A stretch of DNA of 64,000 nucleotides. Source: Bin80 sp965220935 (GTDB lineage Bacteria; Bacteroidota; Rhodothermia; Rhodothermales; Bin80). The stretch lies in NCBI GenBank assembly GCA_965220935.1, contig OZ244857.1, positions 1,736,001 to 1,800,000 on the forward strand, given 5' to 3'. A program made the translations under genes and the position numbers. This document shows, one piece after another, positions 1-9,800 of this stretch. Each line of letters opens with the position of its first letter. Positions within the stretch are counted from its first letter, which is position 1. Below the pieces are notes generated by a model. It was not told where the DNA came from and searched no databases. It saw only the letters and a program-made list of their open reading frames with translations.

Positions 1-2
1 TC

Positions 3-68
3 CATGAGATGGTGCAACATGACTTAAAACACGAGCAGGCAATTTTAGACATCGGCGAAAACATTTAA
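3..68 (+). CDS. C-terminal end of a protein cut by the window edge, possibly an NAD-dependent sugar epimerase
   Basis: An open frame enters from the left edge and ends at a TAA (66-68), ten bases before the next start codon. Only 21 residues are visible, ending in ILDIGENI. A segment like EMVQHDLKHEQA resembles the C-terminal helix of NAD-dependent nucleotide-sugar epimerases/dehydratases, where an acidic helix of this type precedes the end of the protein. That would suit the sugar-nucleotide genes downstream, but the fragment is too short to prove the family. It is probably the preceding gene of the same operon. Confidence 0.45.
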   Translation, partial: HEMVQHDLKHEQAILDIGENI

Positions 69-78
69 CCTCTCTGAG

Positions 79-840
79 ATGGATCAGCCCTTGAGCGGAA
101 TTGTTCTGGCTGGCGGCACTGGAAGCAGGCTTTATCCTCTGACCAAGGTAACCAATAAGCACCTGTTACCCGTTGGAAATTATCCAATGATCTATCATCC
201 CCTGTTACGACTCCGCGAAGCTGGGATTACCCGCGTCGCGGTTGTCACAAGTCCAGAACATATGGGTGATGTGGTAAATCTTCTTGGAAGTGGCCGTGAT
301 CTGGGATTGGATTTAACCTATCGTGTACAAGATAAACCTCAGGGAATCGCACAAGCTCTAGGACTCTGTGAAAATTTTGCCCGAGAAAAACCATTTTTGG
401 TGGCGCTCGGCGATAATATTTTACAAGATAACCTATCAGATGAAGTAAAGATTTATCAAAGACAAAAAGGTGGTGCACGTATTCTACTGAAATCAGTCCC
501 TGATCCAGAACACTACGGAGTTCCAGAGTTTGAGGGCGCTCAAATTACTGGTATTATTGAAAAGCCTAAGCATCCTCCAAGTGAATATGCGGTCACTGGA
601 CTTTATTTCTATGATGCAAAGGTTTTTGACTACATCAAAAAGTTATCTCTTAGCGGACGTGGAGAATATGAGGTGAGCGATCTCAACTCCGCATATGTGG
701 AACACGATCATTTGACGTATGGAATATTGAAAGGTTGGTGGGGTGATGCTGGAACCATTGAAGGTTGGCATCAGGCTAATGAACTTGCTAAAAACCTTGA
801 ATATCCTATTTTAAACCAGAAAGAATCTCTACCCGAATGA
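79..840 (+). CDS. Glucose-1-phosphate thymidylyltransferase-like sugar nucleotidyltransferase (RmlA family)
   Basis: This enzyme should couple a sugar 1-phosphate to a nucleoside triphosphate, giving an activated sugar such as dTDP-glucose in the cytoplasm. The N-terminal nucleotide-binding signature LAGGTGSRLYPLT lies at residues 10-22, followed by KHLLPVGNYPMI. LGDNI near residue 110 carries the metal-binding Asp of the family. EKP near 161 and VTGLYFYD near 171 match the sugar-binding core. At 253 residues it is shorter than the usual 290 or so of RmlA and lacks the C-terminal helical extension, so the exact sugar and nucleotide are open. No clear Shine-Dalgarno precedes the ATG. The stop overlaps the next start (ATGA at 837-840), so translation is probably coupled to the RmlC-like gene. 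Confidence 0.85.
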   Translation: MDQPLSGIVLAGGTGSRLYPLTKVTNKHLLPVGNYPMIYHPLLRLREAGITRVAVVTSPEHMGDVVNLLGSGRDLGLDLTYRVQDKPQGIAQALGLCENFAREKPFLVALGDNILQDNLSDEVKIYQRQKGGARILLKSVPDPEHYGVPEFEGAQITGIIEKPKHPPSEYAVTGLYFYDAKVFDYIKKLSLSGRGEYEVSDLNSAYVEHDHLTYGILKGWWGDAGTIEGWHQANELAKNLEYPILNQKESLPE

Positions 841-1310
841 TCTGGAATAATGGCCGTGTCCACGACTGTGAAGTCACACATCTTGGTCGTTATGACGATC
901 ACCGCGGCTGGCTATCTGAATTATTCCGCCAGGATGAATTGCCCATAGACATACATCCTGTCATGGCATATATCTCATTAACGCGCACTGGAATCACTCG
1001 TGGGCCACATGAACATATGGATCAGACGGATCTATTTGTATTCTTTCATGGATCATTTAGAATCTATCTCTGGGATAATCGCAGGGGATCTAGTACATAT
1101 TTGACCCGCCAGATTATTGATGCGGGTGAGGTTGCACCAACAAAAATACTTGTCCCCCCTGGTGTCATCCATGCGTATCGCAATGTAGGTAAATCTGATG
1201 CTTATGTCATCAACTGCCCCAATCGACTATATGCGGGCAAAAATAAATTACACCCCATAGATGAAATTCGCTGGGAAGAACGAGCTGACCACAACCTAAT
1301 GATTGACTGA
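837..1310 (+). CDS. dTDP-4-dehydrorhamnose 3,5-epimerase-like cupin (RmlC family)
   Basis: A 157-residue cupin related to RmlC, which epimerises dTDP-4-keto-6-deoxy sugars. RGPHEH at residues 55-60 occupies the place of the catalytic His segment of RmlC (RGLH in the classical enzymes). PPGVIHAYRN at 107-116 is the second conserved cupin strand. The protein is shorter than typical RmlC (about 180), so it belongs to the short sub-family sometimes called sugar 3,4-ketoisomerase or RmlC-like; the substrate is not certain. The ATG overlaps the stop of the RmlA-like gene by four bases, and the 3' end overlaps the following nucleotidyltransferase. Together with both neighbours it suggests synthesis of an activated deoxysugar for lipopolysaccharide or a surface polysaccharide. 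Confidence 0.8.
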   Translation: MIWNNGRVHDCEVTHLGRYDDHRGWLSELFRQDELPIDIHPVMAYISLTRTGITRGPHEHMDQTDLFVFFHGSFRIYLWDNRRGSSTYLTRQIIDAGEVAPTKILVPPGVIHAYRNVGKSDAYVINCPNRLYAGKNKLHPIDEIRWEERADHNLMID

Positions 1311-2313
1311 ACTAGTGAAACTCATAGTACCTATGGCTGGGTATGGTAAGCGATTGCGTCCCCAGTCTTCAATCACCCCAAAGCCATTGATGACGGTTAA
1401 AGGTCAGTCTATGGTTGAACGGATTATTGCAAAGTTTACCTATACCCTGCCAAAGAGTATTTCTGATGGTATATTTATTCTTGGGCCTGGCTTTGATCAC
1501 AGAGCCTATGACATTCTTGAGTCCGTTTGTGCCAGATATGATATTCAACCTCATTACGTGACCCAAGAGCAACCATTGGGGACTGCACATGCTGTCATGT
1601 GTGCTCAGAATTTTCTGGAAGGAGAGGGCGTTGTTGTCTATGCCGATACTGTTTTTGATATGGATTCAATCGCTACATTTGGTGACAGCGATGTGGTCGC
1701 ATGGGTCAAAGAAGTCAGCGATCCGAGCCGATTTGGCGTTGCTGTTAGAGATCAGGAGCGGATTGTTGCATTTGTAGAAAAACCACAAGAATTGATTTCC
1801 AATGAAGCCCTCATTGGGATTTATTACATCCAAAACCTAAATCAACTCAAGTCAGCCATCAAAACACTTTTTGATCGGCACCTTTGTGGAAAAGACGGCG
1901 AGTATTATCTCACGGATGCATTTGATCACATGCTAAAGAGTGGGCTTATTTTTTCCAGCACGACGGTCAATGCGTGGCTTGACTGTGGCACGCTTGATGC
2001 CTTCATGGACACGACATGTTACTTGTTGGATCATGAACCCCAGATAGACAATAGACCCGATTGCCCTAATTCAATCATCATTGAGCCCGTCTACATTGGT
2101 GAAAATGCCTGCGTCACAGATTCAATCATTGGGCCTTATGTTTCGGTGGAATCAGGTGCACAGATTACTAACTCTATTATCAAAAACAGTATCATCTTTG
2201 AGTCTGCAACGGTTCAAGATTCAATTCTTAAAGGTTCTATGGTCGGTGCACAGAGCACGGTCACAGGAAAGGCAATCCAACTCAATATTGGGGATCACTC
2301 TAACCTGTCGTAA
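1303..2313 (+). CDS. Sugar-1-phosphate nucleotidyltransferase with C-terminal hexapeptide repeats
   Basis: A second nucleotidyltransferase, 336 residues. Residues 11-20 (MAGYGKRLRP) are the NTP-binding loop and TPKPL at 25-29 the conserved follow-on. Residues about 245-336 are a left-handed beta-helix, with hexapeptide-like runs such as IGENAC, IGPYVS and VESGAQ. This layout is that of GlmU/GlgC-like pyrophosphorylases rather than of RmlA. The start is uncertain: a TTG at 1303 gives the version reported, while a GTG at 1315 would begin directly at KLIVPMAG and is equally plausible. It overlaps the RmlC-like gene by eight bases and shares one base with the next gene. The substrate cannot be read from sequence. 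Confidence 0.82.
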   Translation: MTELVKLIVPMAGYGKRLRPQSSITPKPLMTVKGQSMVERIIAKFTYTLPKSISDGIFILGPGFDHRAYDILESVCARYDIQPHYVTQEQPLGTAHAVMCAQNFLEGEGVVVYADTVFDMDSIATFGDSDVVAWVKEVSDPSRFGVAVRDQERIVAFVEKPQELISNEALIGIYYIQNLNQLKSAIKTLFDRHLCGKDGEYYLTDAFDHMLKSGLIFSSTTVNAWLDCGTLDAFMDTTCYLLDHEPQIDNRPDCPNSIIIEPVYIGENACVTDSIIGPYVSVESGAQITNSIIKNSIIFESATVQDSILKGSMVGAQSTVTGKAIQLNIGDHSNLS

Positions 2314-3935
2314 TGTCTGAATTCATACTTCAGATTCACTGCGATGATAACGTTGCGGTTGCCCTTAAACCGCTGAAACCTCATACAGAAATTTCACCTA
2401 GCATTCAGTGCCAATCTACCATTCCACAGCGCCATAAGGTCGTCATAAAATGTATTCCAATCAATAGCCCTGTTGTGATGTATGGAGTGACGGTTGGCCG
2501 AAGCCTTCGGAACCTTCGGGCCGGAGACAGGCTCAATCAATCTGACCTCATTCACGATATATCTCCATATACGCTTGATAATCATCACACACCTCCACCT
2601 TGGAGAGCACCTGACATCTCCAAGTGGTCAAATACTACATTTGCAGGCTATCACCGAAGTGATGGACAGGTCGGGACTGCAAACCATTGGATTGTGGTGC
2701 CAATGGTTTTTTGTGAAAATCGTAATATTGATGTGCTACGCCGCGCATTTGAAGATGAGCTAGGATATAGTCATCACTCAGCATATCGTCAACACGTCGC
2801 ATCGCTGGTGAATGCTCATCTTCATGGGCGCTCGGTGTCTGTGCAATCAGAATTGAAGTCTAAGCGCGTATTTAAAAATATAGATGGCATTCATTTTCTT
2901 ACTCACCAGTTAGGATGCGGTGGGACTCGGGAGGATGCTAAATCTCTTTGTGGTCTATTGGCAGGCTACCTCAATCATCCAAACGTTTTCGGTGCAACCA
3001 TCCTTAGTCTTGGCTGTGAGAACGCCGAAATCAACCTTTTGATGGAAGAGGTGCACCGGCGAAATCCTAACTTTGACAAGCCACTCTATCTGTTTAGTCA
3101 ACAATCATTTTCAAGCACTGATCAGCTCATCACGCACGCCATCAACGATACGTTTGCAGGATTAATGGAAGGCGATCAATTTCAACGCGAACCATCTCCT
3201 CTGAGCAAGTTAACGGTCGGCCTTGAATGTGGAGGATCAGATGGCTTCAGCGGAATTTCGGCTAATCCAGCCATGGGGCATGCGACTGATCTACTTATCG
3301 CAGCTGGGGGACGTGCTATCTTGGGAGAATTCCCTGAGCTATCTGGACAAGAGCAGGCATTGATTGATCGCTGTCTAAAGAAGAGTACGGCGACCCGATT
3401 TATAGATCTCATGGAAAGTTATGCTTCCCTTGCGCATGCCGTAGGATCTGGGTTTGATATGAACCCGACATCTGGAAACATCACCGATGGCCTCTTGACT
3501 GGTGCTATGAAAAGTGCTGGCGCTGCGCGTAAAGGTGGTACATCACCGATTACTGATGTGATTGATTATCCAGAGTATGCTACCTCGTCAGGTCTGAACC
3601 TTTTGTGTACGCCAGGTAGTGATGTTGAATCCACGACTGCGATCGCTGGATCTGGAGCTCAAATTATCCTGTTCTCCACTGGAATGGGAACGCCCACTGG
3701 AAATCCAATTGCCCAAGTGATTAAAGTGAGTAGTAATTCTTTATTGGCTAACCGTCTTCCTGATCTGATTGATTATAATGCTGGAGCCATCATTGATGGT
3801 CATGAAACTATTGAATCTGCGGGCGCTCAACTATTTGATTTGATTGTTGAAGCTGCAAGCGGGAATTACACTCCTGCATCCGCTCGCTTGGGTCAAAACG
3901 ATTTTATACCCTGGAAGCGTGGACCCTCGCTATAG
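2313..3935 (+). CDS. uxaA: Altronate dehydratase family protein (UxaA)
   Basis: UxaA-type dehydratases remove water from D-altronate to give 2-keto-3-deoxygluconate in hexuronate breakdown. The N-terminal SAF-like part (residues 1-90) contains DDNVAVAL and GVTVGRSLRNLRAGD. The catalytic part begins with GYHRSDGQVGT at 112-122 and has the Cys-containing QLGCGGTRED and LGCENAE segments typical of the metal-binding core. Length 540 is slightly above the usual 495-510. It starts on the last base of the previous stop (TAATG), so it belongs to the same transcript as the sugar-nucleotide genes, an unusual pairing of a catabolic dehydratase with activated-sugar synthesis. It may act on a related sugar acid rather than altronate. 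Confidence 0.85.
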   Translation: MSEFILQIHCDDNVAVALKPLKPHTEISPSIQCQSTIPQRHKVVIKCIPINSPVVMYGVTVGRSLRNLRAGDRLNQSDLIHDISPYTLDNHHTPPPWRAPDISKWSNTTFAGYHRSDGQVGTANHWIVVPMVFCENRNIDVLRRAFEDELGYSHHSAYRQHVASLVNAHLHGRSVSVQSELKSKRVFKNIDGIHFLTHQLGCGGTREDAKSLCGLLAGYLNHPNVFGATILSLGCENAEINLLMEEVHRRNPNFDKPLYLFSQQSFSSTDQLITHAINDTFAGLMEGDQFQREPSPLSKLTVGLECGGSDGFSGISANPAMGHATDLLIAAGGRAILGEFPELSGQEQALIDRCLKKSTATRFIDLMESYASLAHAVGSGFDMNPTSGNITDGLLTGAMKSAGAARKGGTSPITDVIDYPEYATSSGLNLLCTPGSDVESTTAIAGSGAQIILFSTGMGTPTGNPIAQVIKVSSNSLLANRLPDLIDYNAGAIIDGHETIESAGAQLFDLIVEAASGNYTPASARLGQNDFIPWKRGPSL

Positions 3936-4217
3936 GGAAATCTAAATTTCTCCAATAACAATTTATAGTCGTCAGTATTGATCAGACCGTATTATAGTGC
4001 GACCTTGTTCCCGATAATTTATCTTACTGTGATGATCATTTATTAAATTAGACCGTAGGACTGCCAATGCATTTTCTGCCATCGTAATATTTTAAAAGTA
4101 TGAATCTTAATAATTTAGTAACAAGGGCGATTTGACGCGTATGCCCAAAAATCTATTCATTTTGTGTTTTACACATAAAAACTCTCTTTGATTGATCGCA
4201 GTCAATAGGTCTATTAA

Positions 4218-5015
4218 ATGTTAAGAAGTTTCACATGCATCGTCTCAATAGGAACATTCAGTTTTTTCTTAGCCCTTTCTTCTGTAGATGCACAACCGAG
4301 TAATGAGACACTTATCCATGCCATGGCCTTATTGGATGAGGCATCAAACAAGAGAAATTACGAGCAAATCCTTCAAGCTCGCAGTATTCTTGAAGAGATA
4401 AGTGCTGTGGACAGCCTCGCCGTGTGGGCTCACTACTATTCTGGAGCTGCGTCTAGTGCACTGGCGAACTTAATTGATGAGGGGATAGTCTCTGCCAGGC
4501 GAGGTGATCTTGCAGGTCATATTAACAATGGCATTGCACATCTTGAGGCAGCTGTCAGAATTGACCCAGGTTTTGCAGATGCTTGGATCTTGCTCTCTAC
4601 TTCCTATGCACACAAAATTTCTGTCCGACCATTTAAGCTTATTGGATTGAGACGTAGATATAATCGTGCAATGTCTAAGGCCATTGAATTAGAGCCAAAC
4701 AATCCGAGAGTGATCTTATTGAGGGCCATCATGGACTATAGTCTGCCAGGGATTGCAGGAGGTGATAAGGTTCGTGCAGAAGAAGGGTTTAACCTTGCAT
4801 TATCAATACTTGCCGAAGAAAATATTACCCATCCTTATCAACCAAAATGGGGATTGGATCAAGCCCATGCTCGACTTGGAGTCATTTATATGGATCGCGG
4901 TGATCTTGTAAGCGCCAGAGAATCCTTTGAACAATCTCTGCAGATCAATTCGGATTATGGATGGGTTCTTGAAGATCTGATTCCAGCGCTTGAACAACTA
5001 GAATCAGAATCATAG
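4218..5015 (+). CDS. Secreted tetratricopeptide-repeat protein
   Basis: A 265-residue protein with a clear N-terminal signal peptide (MLRSFTCIVSIGT... ending SSVDA before QPS), so it is exported to the periplasm. The rest is helical with TPR-like units: AHLEAAVRIDPGFADAW near 110-128, NRAMSKAIELEPNNPRV near 148-165, and a C-terminal unit where RGDLVSARESFEQSLQIN is a good TPR consensus. TPR domains hold protein partners; none is indicated by the neighbours. The gene stands alone between gaps of about 280 and 250 bases. No enzymatic motif is visible. Confidence 0.75.
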   Translation: MLRSFTCIVSIGTFSFFLALSSVDAQPSNETLIHAMALLDEASNKRNYEQILQARSILEEISAVDSLAVWAHYYSGAASSALANLIDEGIVSARRGDLAGHINNGIAHLEAAVRIDPGFADAWILLSTSYAHKISVRPFKLIGLRRRYNRAMSKAIELEPNNPRVILLRAIMDYSLPGIAGGDKVRAEEGFNLALSILAEENITHPYQPKWGLDQAHARLGVIYMDRGDLVSARESFEQSLQINSDYGWVLEDLIPALEQLESES

Positions 5016-5267
5016 TTCATTCATTATATCACAGAGATCTAACTTAGTCTCAAAATTTTCGTAGTATTGCGCGTTAACTTAGTTGAGATGTTTCATCATC
5101 CTTCCAGTGATGGTGCCTAAATCATCGTCAGTTTCATACTTTCCTGCCAGAATAGATGCCAAGAATCAACCGATATATAGTGCATGTGCGTTCAACGAAT
5201 ATAGAATCAATGTTTATTTTAATCGGTTAGGATTAAGTCATTATTTGTCTATTAAATTTTTCCTGAA

Positions 5268-6305
5268 TTGACGACCAACAATCATCCAAACCTACGTGAA
5301 GAGGATCTTGCTTATCAAAAAGAGATCTTGCAGGATGTCTCACGCACATTTGCTTTGACGATTCCTCAGTTACCTCCTCAACTTCAAGTGGCTGTTGGAA
5401 ACGGTTATCTCCTCTGTCGCATTACCGATACGATAGAAGATGAGGAGGCGCTTTCTGCAAAAGAAAAACGTGAGTATTGTGACCGGTGGTTAGATGTATT
5501 AAAAGGTAAGAGTGACGCAAAATCATTCTCAGAAGATCTCTCAAACTCGCTGACACTCTCGGCTACTGAACGCGAAAACGACCTGATCATTAACACCTTT
5601 CGCGTCATACGAATCACGAATAGCTTTTCTGATTCTCAACAAATGGCTCTTCACCGCTGTGTGAGTATCATGGCTGATGGCATGGCTGAATTCCAGCAAG
5701 CTGCTAGCCTAGAAGGGCTCACCGATATTGACCATTTCAACCGCTATTGTTATCATGTTGCAGGGGTTGTTGGTGAAATGCTCACGGAGCTCTTTTGTGA
5801 CTACTCTCCGCAAATCGGTGAGCGTAGACATGATCTTTTTGCATTAGCAGCTTCATTTGGTCAAGGCCTGCAGACTACCAATATTCTGAAAGATATTTGG
5901 GAAGATCAACGACGAGGTGCATGTTGGTTACCCCGTAGCGTTTTTAATGAATTAGGATTTAATCTACTGACGCTCTCCCCCGACGAGACAGATCCTCAAT
6001 TTGTTGAGGGATTAAACTCTTTAATCGCTATCGGGCATCACCATCTAAAAAATGCGTTACGATATACTCTTATGATCCCATCCTATGAGACTGGCATTCG
6101 GCGCTTCTGCCTCTGGGCGCTCATCATGGCTGTCCTAACCTTGCAACGCATTTATCAAACCCCTGCATTTAAGAGTGGACAAGAAGTCAAAATTTCTCGA
6201 CGGGCTGTGAAAGGTGTAATCGTATCCACTAGTGCTTTGGCCCGCTTTGATTCAGCTTTGAAGTTACTGTTTTCTAGTCTTAGCCGTCAATTACCGAATG
6301 TATAA
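5268..6305 (+). CDS. Squalene/phytoene synthase family protein
   Basis: Head-to-head prenyl transferase that joins two farnesyl (or geranylgeranyl) diphosphates, the first committed step to squalene/hopanoids or carotenoids. Both Asp-rich Mg-diphosphate motifs are present: DTIED at residues 54-58 and DIWED near 209-213, within NILKDIWEDQRRG. YHVAGVVGEM near 165 is the conserved active-site helix. At 345 residues it matches eukaryotic-type squalene synthases slightly better than short phytoene synthases, but the product cannot be decided here. The start is a TTG at 5268 directly after TGAA, with no ATG in frame before the conserved region. The C-terminus has a short hydrophobic stretch (residues about 270-290) that could dock on the membrane. 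Confidence 0.85.
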   Translation: MTTNNHPNLREEDLAYQKEILQDVSRTFALTIPQLPPQLQVAVGNGYLLCRITDTIEDEEALSAKEKREYCDRWLDVLKGKSDAKSFSEDLSNSLTLSATERENDLIINTFRVIRITNSFSDSQQMALHRCVSIMADGMAEFQQAASLEGLTDIDHFNRYCYHVAGVVGEMLTELFCDYSPQIGERRHDLFALAASFGQGLQTTNILKDIWEDQRRGACWLPRSVFNELGFNLLTLSPDETDPQFVEGLNSLIAIGHHHLKNALRYTLMIPSYETGIRRFCLWALIMAVLTLQRIYQTPAFKSGQEVKISRRAVKGVIVSTSALARFDSALKLLFSSLSRQLPNV

Positions 6306-6823
6306 TTCTTGTTGAATCACTGAATTGAGTCAGATATTTCAATTATCTATATATTCACGAGACATGATCAATTCTTGGATTAAATCGCTCCGTCTTGTAA
6401 ATTTATAGTCACGAGATGATGTGCACTTGATTTTCAATATATTTTTCTGAGAAAACACTGAAACCCCTACTTTTTGAATTGCCAGTGGTGATCTATTTTC
6501 TCACGAACTCGGCATACCGACTCCGAAAATACGCTTTCTTGGGAGTTTTCGTCATAGGTGCTTTCATAGCTCATGCAGATTCTTTTTCAATGTTGGCGGC
6601 TGCGTTTCGCTGTATCTTCTCTTTACGAGGGCTCAATTACCCTAGCAGATTGGACAGAGCGAAGTGTTTGGCAGCTCAGATGATTCTAATCATTGAATTT
6701 CATATGATACGGATGAAAGTATACACCTGTGGATCTGACCCAATCTGTATTAGTCCATTCAACATCAAGAGGTGAAACGCCTATGAACTACTGGGTTGAT
6801 CACTCCATAAGTCACATTCCGTT
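6306..6823. other. Gap of 518 bases without a supported gene
   Basis: An open frame of 98 codons with a TTG start (6479-6775, plus strand) fills part of this gap but has no recognisable domain and an erratic composition, so I do not call it. An 8-base inverted repeat (6772-6779 with 6820-6827) straddles the stop codon of the giant FN3 gene and could form a weak 3' hairpin. Nothing else is evident. Confidence 0.5.
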
Positions 6824-9800
6824 TCACTGCACCCGCATCAAGTGTCCAGTGTAGACTGAGGATTGCTGATCGTCCAGAGAGGTTGCAATCATCCGATACA
6901 GATAGGGCCCCGAGGGCAGATCAAGGTCGGTTAGTTCTAGTTCATGGCGCCATCCTGCGCTCAGTTGTACTGCCGGGATGGCCATCACGCGTCGGCCAAG
7001 GACATTGAGTACCTCCACCTGCACCTGTGCTGCCCATGGAAGATCAAACACCAGATGCGTGGACCGATCAAACGGGTTCGGATAATTGGCATACACCCGA
7101 AACTCCTGCGGCCCCCCTTGGTTGGCTTCGGTCTGTGTCGGCGATAGGATCTCTATGGTAAACTTCAAACTATCTTGCGCCCCATTTTGATCGGTGGCCG
7201 TGTAGGTCATCGGGACGGGGGGTGTCACCTCCATGGGGGTTCCATAGATCGTGCGTGATTGCGCATTATATCTGAGATTAAACGGAAAATCCAGTAGCGT
7301 CAAGGTATATGCAATGGGAGGTACACCGTCTGAGACCTCAGGGAGCACCCATGGCGCAATCGGCTCCCCTCTTGGATACGACTGATCGGGGATGCTCTTG
7401 TTAATAAAGGCCATCTGATAAATCTCCAGACTGAACGTCTGCTCAGTACGCGTTCCTATGCGATCTTGTGCGGTGTAGGTATAGGTTACAGCCTCAGCGA
7501 CTTCTGAGGTCACCCCGCTTAACGTCCGCGTCTGCGTATCAAAGGTGAGCCCGACCGGTAGCTCAGGCATGAGTGTATAGACATACGGTGCAACACCCCC
7601 AGTTGCGGCGGGTAGTACGTGATCGGCAAGCGGAATCTGGACGGGGTACCTCTGGTCGCCAACGGTTTCTGCAAACGTCAAGGACGGAGGCGCTTTGACC
7701 TCTATGGTAAAGGTCTGTGTAGCCGACTGGGCATTGGCGTCGGTGACCGTATAGGTAAAGATGGTTGGGGCCATCACTTCGGTGGGCGTTCCGCTCAGCG
7801 TCCGTGCATCAAACTTCAGACCTTTGGGAATCTCTGGGGTGAGGGTATAGCTGTAGGGGCGTGTTCCATATCTGGCTTCGGGAAGCTCAAGATCTTTGAT
7901 GTCTACTCCTACGAGATAGGACTGGTTGGATACCGTCTGGGTAAAGGATAGGTTTGGCACATCGTTGTCCACGATGGTGAGCGTAAAGACATATGGGCGT
8001 CCGAGATTGTCGCCGGTCAAGGTGATGATGATGGTTTCGTTGGGCTCGTCATCAACATCATCAACGATTGTGATCAGCAGGTTGTCCGAGATGGTGTAGT
8101 CCGCGTCTTGGGTGGCCGTCCCCGAGAGCGTGTAACTCACCGATGGGCGACCGGTCACTTGGACCTGATAGGTGCCGGCTGTTTCATCAATGCGGGCCGA
8201 TGCTCTGGTAAATCTAACCTGGGGTTGCGTCGCAGCCCTGGTCACTACATTGGACGGCAGGCTTTCGCCAACACGGTTGATTGCACTGACCCGGTAGTGA
8301 CGGTCAGAATGATGATCCGTGTACGTGGTGCTCGTTTGACGCTCACCAAGTGGGGTCCAAGGCGGCTGCCCATCCGCGGACCACTGAACCTGATAACCTG
8401 TAATGGCCTCGCCCCCGTTATCGGCCGGCGCTCGCCACGACAGAACAACTGGCAGAGTTGATGTGGCGGTTAACTCCAGCGGATCACTTGGAATCGCTGG
8501 CGTGGCACGATCCACCGTCGTGCCATCATCCACATTGGATACCATCCCGGTTCCTTGTGCGTTGATGGCACCGATGCGGTAATGACGTGTCACACCTGGA
8601 GATAGTCCACGATGGATGTGGATGGTTTGGGAAGACCCTGAATTGCCCACTAACTCTGTGTAACTGCGGCCTCCGTCGGTGGAGACCTCAATCCGATAAC
8701 CGATAATAGCCCCGCCCCCATTGTCGGTTGGAGCGGTCCATGAGACGATCAGTATCGTGCGCCCACTTGGGGTGACACTTACTGCAGTCGGCGCATCGGG
8801 GGCCATGATCGCATCTGTAGTCGCATTCGCTGGAGTAGATGCGCTGGTGCTCTCGCCCACCGAATTACTCACATAGACCCGGTAATGGCGCGTTGTAGAC
8901 GGATTGAGTCCCGTATCGCTGTAGGTGCGATCCGTGCCCGTATGCGCAGGAGAGACATTTGTCCAAGGAGCATTCCCGTCGGCCGACCACTGAATGCGAT
9001 AGCCCGTGATGTCTGCGCCCCCGGTGTTGGTGGGCGCGTCCCAGGTCAAATCAATCGCAGTACGCCCGTTGGCCGTGGCACTGAGATTTCCAGGGGGACC
9101 GGGCCTCGTCGCCGTCACCGCAGCGGTGGTGGCATCGTCGGTCGCAGATGCGCTGGTGCTCTCGCCCACCGAGTTACTGGCATAGACCCGGTAATGCCGC
9201 GTTGTAGATGGATCAAGCCCCGTATCCGAGTAGGATCGCAGCGTGCCCGAATGCGCAGGAGAGACATTTGTCCACGGAGCATTCCCGTCGGCCGACCACT
9301 GAACGCGATAGCTCCTAATACGTGCGCCCCCGTCACTGGTCGGGAGATCCCATGTCAAGTTAATCGTGGCACGCCCTGACGCGGTGGCGACAAGGTTTTG
9401 CGGGGCCCCGGGCCTCACAGCCGCAGCGGTGGTCGCATCGTCGGTGTTGGACGGCAAACTCTCTCCCTGCGCATTGATGGCATACACCCGGTAATGGCGC
9501 GTGGCACCGCCCAAAAGTCCCGTATCGCTGTAGGTGGTGCTCGTTGATTCGGTGTCATCCATCACATCCGCCCAGCCCGCAGTTCCATCCGACGACCACT
9601 CAATGTGGTACCCGGTGATGGCCGTGCCCCCAGTGTTGGCTGGCGCCGTCCACGACAGATCAATCGTCGTTGGCCCATTGGCCGACGCACTCAAACCCGT
9701 TGGATCACTGGGAATCGTATTGGTACTGCCATCTACGGTCGTCGCACTCGCTGTAATGGATGCCGTCCCCGTATTTGTCGTATTGATTGCGCTCACCCGG

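Noticed and set aside
5083..5271. 62-codon frame overlapping the start of the synthase gene
   Set aside because: No domain, odd composition, overlaps the true gene start; probably chance.
6479..6775. 98-codon frame with TTG start and some hydrophobic residues
   Set aside because: No recognisable family, no ribosome binding site, alternates of similar size are common in this AT-rich gap.
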